From positions 5,890,001 to 5,954,000 of the forward strand of contig NC_004663.1 in assembly GCF_000011065.1 (NCBI RefSeq): a stretch of DNA of 64,000 bases, read 5' to 3'. Both the position numbers and the translations under genes were made by a program. Below the pieces are notes generated by a model, which saw only the letters and a program-made list of their open reading frames with translations, did not search any database and had not been told where the DNA came from. Positions 62,578 to 64,000 of this stretch are shown here, piece by piece. The DNA comes from Bacteroides thetaiotaomicron VPI-5482 (GTDB taxonomy: Bacteria > Bacteroidota > Bacteroidia > Bacteroidales > Bacteroidaceae). How positions within the stretch are numbered: position 1 is the stretch's first letter; each line of letters opens with the position of its first letter.

Positions 62578-64000
62578 ATGTCAACACAAAGCGAAGCGGC
62601 ATTGGAAGCCGGACTGATAGCTACACTCCGACAAATGGACTACGAGTATGTCCAGATTGTCGAGGAAGATAATCTTTATGCCAATTTCAAGCGGCAGTTG
62701 GAGATTCACAACCGCAAACGATTGGAAGAGCACGGACGTACTGAGTTTACGGCAGAAGAGTTTGAGAAGATTCTCATATACCTTGAAGGTGGTACTCGCT
62801 TTGAAAAGGCAAAGAAACTCCGTGACTTATATCCGCTTGATACGGCTGATGGACAGCGTATATGGGTGGAATTTCTAAATAGGCAGCAGTGGTGTCAGAA
62901 TGAATTTCAGGTTTCCAACCAGATTACGGTGGAAGGACGTAAAAAATGCCGCTATGATGTGACGATTCTAATCAATGGTTTGCCACTTGTGCAGATTGAA
63001 TTGAAACGTCGTGGCGTGGAACTTAAACAGGCATACAACCAAATACAGCGTTATCACAAGACTTCGTTTCACGGATTGTTTGATTATATCCAACTGTTTG
63101 TCATATCCAACGGTGTTAATACTCGCTATTTTGCCAATAATCCAAATAGTGGGTATAAGTTCACATTCAACTGGACAGATGCTGCCAATCATCCGTTCAA
63201 TGAATTGGATAAGTTTGCCGTATTCTTCTTGGAAAAATGTACGCTTGGCAAAATCATAGGAAAGTATATTGTGCTGCATGAGGGCGACAAGTGCTTGATG
63301 GTACTTCGTCCTTACCAGTTCTATGCAGTGGAGAAGATTCTGGATCGTGTGCAGAACTCCAACGATAACGGCTATATCTGGCATACTACAGGTGCAGGAA
63401 AGACATTGACTTCGTTCAAGGCCGCACAACTTGTGTCAGAATTGGACGATGTGGATAAGGTTATGTTTGTTGTTGATCGACACGACCTTGATACCCAGAC
63501 TCAATCGGAATACGAAGCGTTTGAACCAGGGGCTGTAGATAGTACTGATAATACGGATGAATTAGTGAAACGGCTTCAAAGCAATTCCAAAATTATCATA
63601 ACCACCATTCAAAAACTTAATGCGGCAGTTAGTAAAACGTGGTATAGCAGCAAGATTGATGCTATCCGTCATTCACGTATCGTTATGATATTTGATGAGT
63701 GCCATCGCAGTCATTTTGGGGATAGTCATAAGAAGATAATGAAGTTTTTTGGCAATGCCCAAATATTCGGTTTTACTGGAACACCTATCTTCACCGAGAA
63801 TGCGGTGGATGGACATACCACTAAGGAAATATTCGGAAACTGTCTTCATAAATATCTTATTAAAGATGCAATAGCGGATGAAAATGTGCTTGGCTTCCTT
63901 GTGGAGTATTATCACGGCAACGAAATAGTTGATAACGATAACCAAGCTCGTATGGAGGAGATTGCCAAATTTATCCTTAACAATTTTAACAAATCTACAT
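62578..64000 (+). CDS. hsdR: Second type I restriction enzyme R subunit, N-terminal part (runs off window)
   Basis: The frame is open from the ATG at 62578 to the edge (about 474 residues). It starts MSTQSEAALEAGLIATLRQM. Nuclease domain: DVTILINGLPLVQIELKRRG with D and ExK. Translocase: Walker A WHTTGAGKTLTSFKAA, DEAD-type IFDECHRSHFGDS and GFTGTPIFTEN. Its sequence is unlike the first HsdR at 44256, which belongs to a different (EcoEI-like) type. This is therefore a second, independent type I system whose M and S subunits are expected to the right. Confidence 0.93.
   Translation, partial: MSTQSEAALEAGLIATLRQMDYEYVQIVEEDNLYANFKRQLEIHNRKRLEEHGRTEFTAEEFEKILIYLEGGTRFEKAKKLRDLYPLDTADGQRIWVEFLNRQQWCQNEFQVSNQITVEGRKKCRYDVTILINGLPLVQIELKRRGVELKQAYNQIQRYHKTSFHGLFDYIQLFVISNGVNTRYFANNPNSGYKFTFNWTDAANHPFNELDKFAVFFLEKCTLGKIIGKYIVLHEGDKCLMVLRPYQFYAVEKILDRVQNSNDNGYIWHTTGAGKTLTSFKAAQLVSELDDVDKVMFVVDRHDLDTQTQSEYEAFEPGAVDSTDNTDELVKRLQSNSKIIITTIQKLNAAVSKTWYSSKIDAIRHSRIVMIFDECHRSHFGDSHKKIMKFFGNAQIFGFTGTPIFTENAVDGHTTKEIFGNCLHKYLIKDAIADENVLGFLVEYYHGNEIVDNDNQARMEEIAKFILNNFNKST

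Overview
This window is from a gut Bacteroides, most likely B. thetaiotaomicron or a close relative. The evidence is many TAnnTTTG -7 promoter boxes, little use of Shine-Dalgarno sites, lipoproteins with acidic residues just after the lipobox cysteine, a fimbrillin-family protein, a CblA/CepA-type beta-lactamase, a VirE/DUF6078 pair, and a phase-variable S-layer-type locus followed by an OmpA-family gene. The species name is an inference from gene content.

Positions 1-41,500 are mostly chromosomal housekeeping and accessory genes. In order they are: an AGCS symporter end, an AlbA_2 protein and a histone H1-like protein (1-1.6 kb); a tyrosine recombinase, a roughly 300-bp segment with inverted-repeat ends that carries an outward-facing promoter, a 1206-residue surface protein and an OmpA-family partner (2.4-8.7 kb); a structured RNA candidate (8.78-8.99 kb); a radical SAM/TIGR03915 DNA-metabolism pair; MgtC with a 3' frameshift; a potassium channel, a lytic transglycosylase and an Fpg-like protein; a TPR membrane regulator and a three-gene secreted-protein operon (15.6-20.1 kb); an epimerase-lipocalin fusion and small metabolic genes; MATE, fimbrillin, RluA, SGNH, MaoC and MarC genes; an operon of beta-lactamase, VOC-GNAT-GNAT fusion and helical-repeat protein; SEC-C and MNT-HEPN proteins; a VirE/primase-like protein behind eight 22-bp iteron-like repeats; a zinc alcohol dehydrogenase and a TrmH-type methyltransferase.

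From about 41.6 kb to the end the window is a dense defence island. It begins with a broken VbhA-like antitoxin. A small XRE regulator then precedes a GmrSD-like DUF262/DUF1524 nuclease and a complete type I restriction-modification operon (hsdR-hsdM-DUF1016 nuclease-hsdS). The hsdS gene is followed by a tyrosine recombinase and two silent hsdS cassettes arranged so that inversion could build six specificity subunits. The outer silent cassette cuts into a truncated excisionase-type HTH gene. Next come an operon of two metallophosphoesterases around a coiled-coil protein, a second small XRE regulator with an AlbA_2/RecG-like protein, and a three-gene set of nuclease effector, winged-helix-like middle protein and SMC-like ATPase that fits the ABC-three-component (ABC-3C) conflict systems. 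A third XRE regulator precedes a second, unrelated hsdR that runs off the right edge.

Two themes recur. One is DNA inversion: the S-layer promoter and hsdS, each beside its own tyrosine recombinase. The other is modular defence: each of three modules is headed by a small XRE protein. No tRNA, rRNA or CRISPR array was recognised.
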